Below, in pieces: positions 63,801-64,000 of a stretch of 64,000 nucleotides of DNA. The DNA is from Tropicibacter naphthalenivorans. GTDB lineage: Bacteria > Pseudomonadota > Alphaproteobacteria > Rhodobacterales > Rhodobacteraceae. The notes below the pieces were generated by a model. It was not told the DNA's origin, ran no database searches, and saw only the letters and a list, made by a program, of their open reading frames with translations. The position numbers and the translations under genes are program-made. The DNA lies in NCBI RefSeq assembly GCF_900176475.1, contig NZ_FWXX01000004.1, positions 124,001-188,000 of the forward strand, in the 5' to 3' direction. Each line of letters opens with the position of its first letter. Position 1 is the stretch's first letter.

Positions 63801-64000
63801 GCATCCCGCGCCGATGGAAGGCACGGCGTTTGACGGCGAAATGGGGCTGGAGGCATTGCAGAGCGCTTTGGCGCAGACCGCCAAGGGCGATCCGATCCGT
63901 CAGGATTTGCCCGGCCCCACCGGCGAGGCGAACCAGCTGACGACGCTCCCCCGCCCACCGGTCCTGTGCCTTGGGCCGGGGATTGATGTCGCCCGCGCGC
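60868..64000 (+). CDS. putA: Bifunctional proline dehydrogenase / glutamate semialdehyde dehydrogenase PutA (3' end outside window)
   Basis: 1044 codons are visible. The proline dehydrogenase barrel covers about residues 130-430 ([63 protein letters not shown]). The aldehyde dehydrogenase domain follows from about 520: [25 protein letters not shown] with the base Glu, and [13 protein letters not shown] with the nucleophile Cys. There is no N-terminal ribbon-helix-helix, so it is not a self-repressing PutA, consistent with control by the divergent putR. AGAGG precedes the ATG. The C-terminal part lies beyond the window. Confidence 0.95.
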   Translation, partial: MPKDTMPDLRAQIDALTYADEAEALSRLRDAANLTPKARAQISAKAAQLVRDIRGSTRPGLMEVFLAEYGLSTDEGIALMCLAEALLRVPDAATIDALIEDKIAPSDWGKHMGHSTSPLVNASTWALMLTGKVLEDHKPGPVGHLRGAIKRLGEPVIRTAVARAMKEMGAQFVLGETIDAAMTRGSRMEARGYTYSYDMLGEAARTEADARRYHLSYSQAITAIARAAKSPDIRDNPGISVKLSALHPRYDDLQGQDAIDALVPRLSSLCGLAKSAGIGLNIDAEEADRLSLSLDIIEATLSSPTLRGWDGFGVVVQAYGQRAGKVIDWLYALADRLDRRIMVRLVKGAYWDAEIKRAQVAGVAGFPVFTSKGATDVSYIANARKLLSMTDRIYPQFATHNAHTVAAILHIAQDKNAFEFQRLHGMGETLHDLVHSAEGTRCRIYAPVGAHRDLLAYLVRRLLENGANSSFVNQIVDEDVPPEVVAADPFETAAPGSLTDGPALFAPERVNSRGFDLRHRPTLAAINEARGRFNTHQWQAEPLTRSDLATPPEAVLNPARPDDIVGHVAWATPDTVAEAARQARTWQAPAATRAEVLNRAADLYEAHYGELFALLHREAGKSLPDAVAELREAVDFLRYYAARAEGAAPVGVFACISPWNFPLAIFTGQIAAALAAGNATLAKPAEQTPLVAYRAAQLLHEAGVPRDALHLLPGAGDVGAALTRQPQVGGVAFTGSTETAQIIHRSIADHLAPGTPFIAETGGLNAMIVDSTALPEQAVQAIVESAFQSAGQRCSALRCLYVQEDIAPEFLTMLTGAMDTLVMGDPWQVASDLGPVIDAEAKAGIMAHIAAAGHRVLKTYDVPDAGHFVPPTLIKVGGIADLGREIFGPVLHVATYKAQELDRVIEAINATGYGLTFGLMTRIDDRVQHVTERVHAGNIYVNRNQIGAIVGSQPFGGEGLSGTGPKAGGPQYLDRFRAHPAPMEGTAFDGEMGLEALQSALAQTAKGDPIRQDLPGPTGEANQLTTLPRPPVLCLGPGIDVARA

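Overview
The window is about 64 kb of GC-rich bacterial chromosome. It most likely comes from an alphaproteobacterium of the Rhodobacteraceae (roseobacter-like). The reasons are an Irr-type Fur regulator beside fabA, an alphaproteobacterial-type LexA box (GAAC-N7-GAAC) before dnaE2, a two-domain ALDH16 with deoC, a TRAP solute receptor, a saccharopine lysine-degradation pair, the gltDB order, and overall base and codon use. The genus cannot be set from the sequence alone. No prophage, transposase, integrase, CRISPR array or rRNA operon was seen. There is one tRNA gene, tRNA-Leu(UAA).

Layout. 1-3.6 kb: end of a ferredoxin-type reductase gene, rsmD, a Tat-exported metallo-hydrolase and an orphan TRAP receptor. 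3.6-9 kb: map, an MscS channel, a histidine phosphatase, and an operon of two saccharopine dehydrogenases plus a secreted protein. 9-15 kb: CoA-transferase, DsbA-like oxidoreductase, a DUF721 protein, mutY, alkB, Mn-dependent pyrophosphatase. 15-24.5 kb: sfsA, a CinA-like protein, GNAT/AhpD/OmpA genes, LysR, DJ-1, FadH and a polytopic chemoreceptor. 24.5-36.8 kb: msrBA, queG, GST, mtgA, gltDB, uppP, rlmH, rsfS. 36.9-45 kb: ALDH16, a small membrane protein, deoC, a glycosyltransferase-like gene and a four-gene Mn/Zn ABC importer. 45-52.6 kb: SOS-controlled dnaE2 lacking its usual C-terminus, a PagL-like lipid A deacylase, a flavin reductase, DedA, a small membrane protein, a lipoprotein, fabI and fabB. 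52.7-56.1 kb: an island-like stretch (winged-helix-like regulator, PhoX phosphatase, cysteine-rich secreted protein) lying between fabB and fabA. 56.1-64 kb: fabA, irr, nagA and its kinase, an alpha/beta hydrolase, tRNA-Leu, putR and most of putA.

Most genes are core metabolism and repair: nitrogen assimilation, fatty acid synthesis, lysine, proline, deoxyribose and amino-sugar catabolism, methionine sulfoxide repair and ribosome maturation. The least ordinary content is between and around the genes. There are three copies of a three-way-junction repeat whose stems vary in a compensatory way, and four copies of a CTTCTTCTCTTT/AAATATCC element that is usually joined to a G/C hairpin. A third repeat family has three copies, two of them forming a large inverted repeat. 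A putative SOS operon couples a shortened DnaE2 to a lipid A deacylase. The insertion-like segment in the fab cluster carries a regulator gene with a promoter-spanning inverted repeat.
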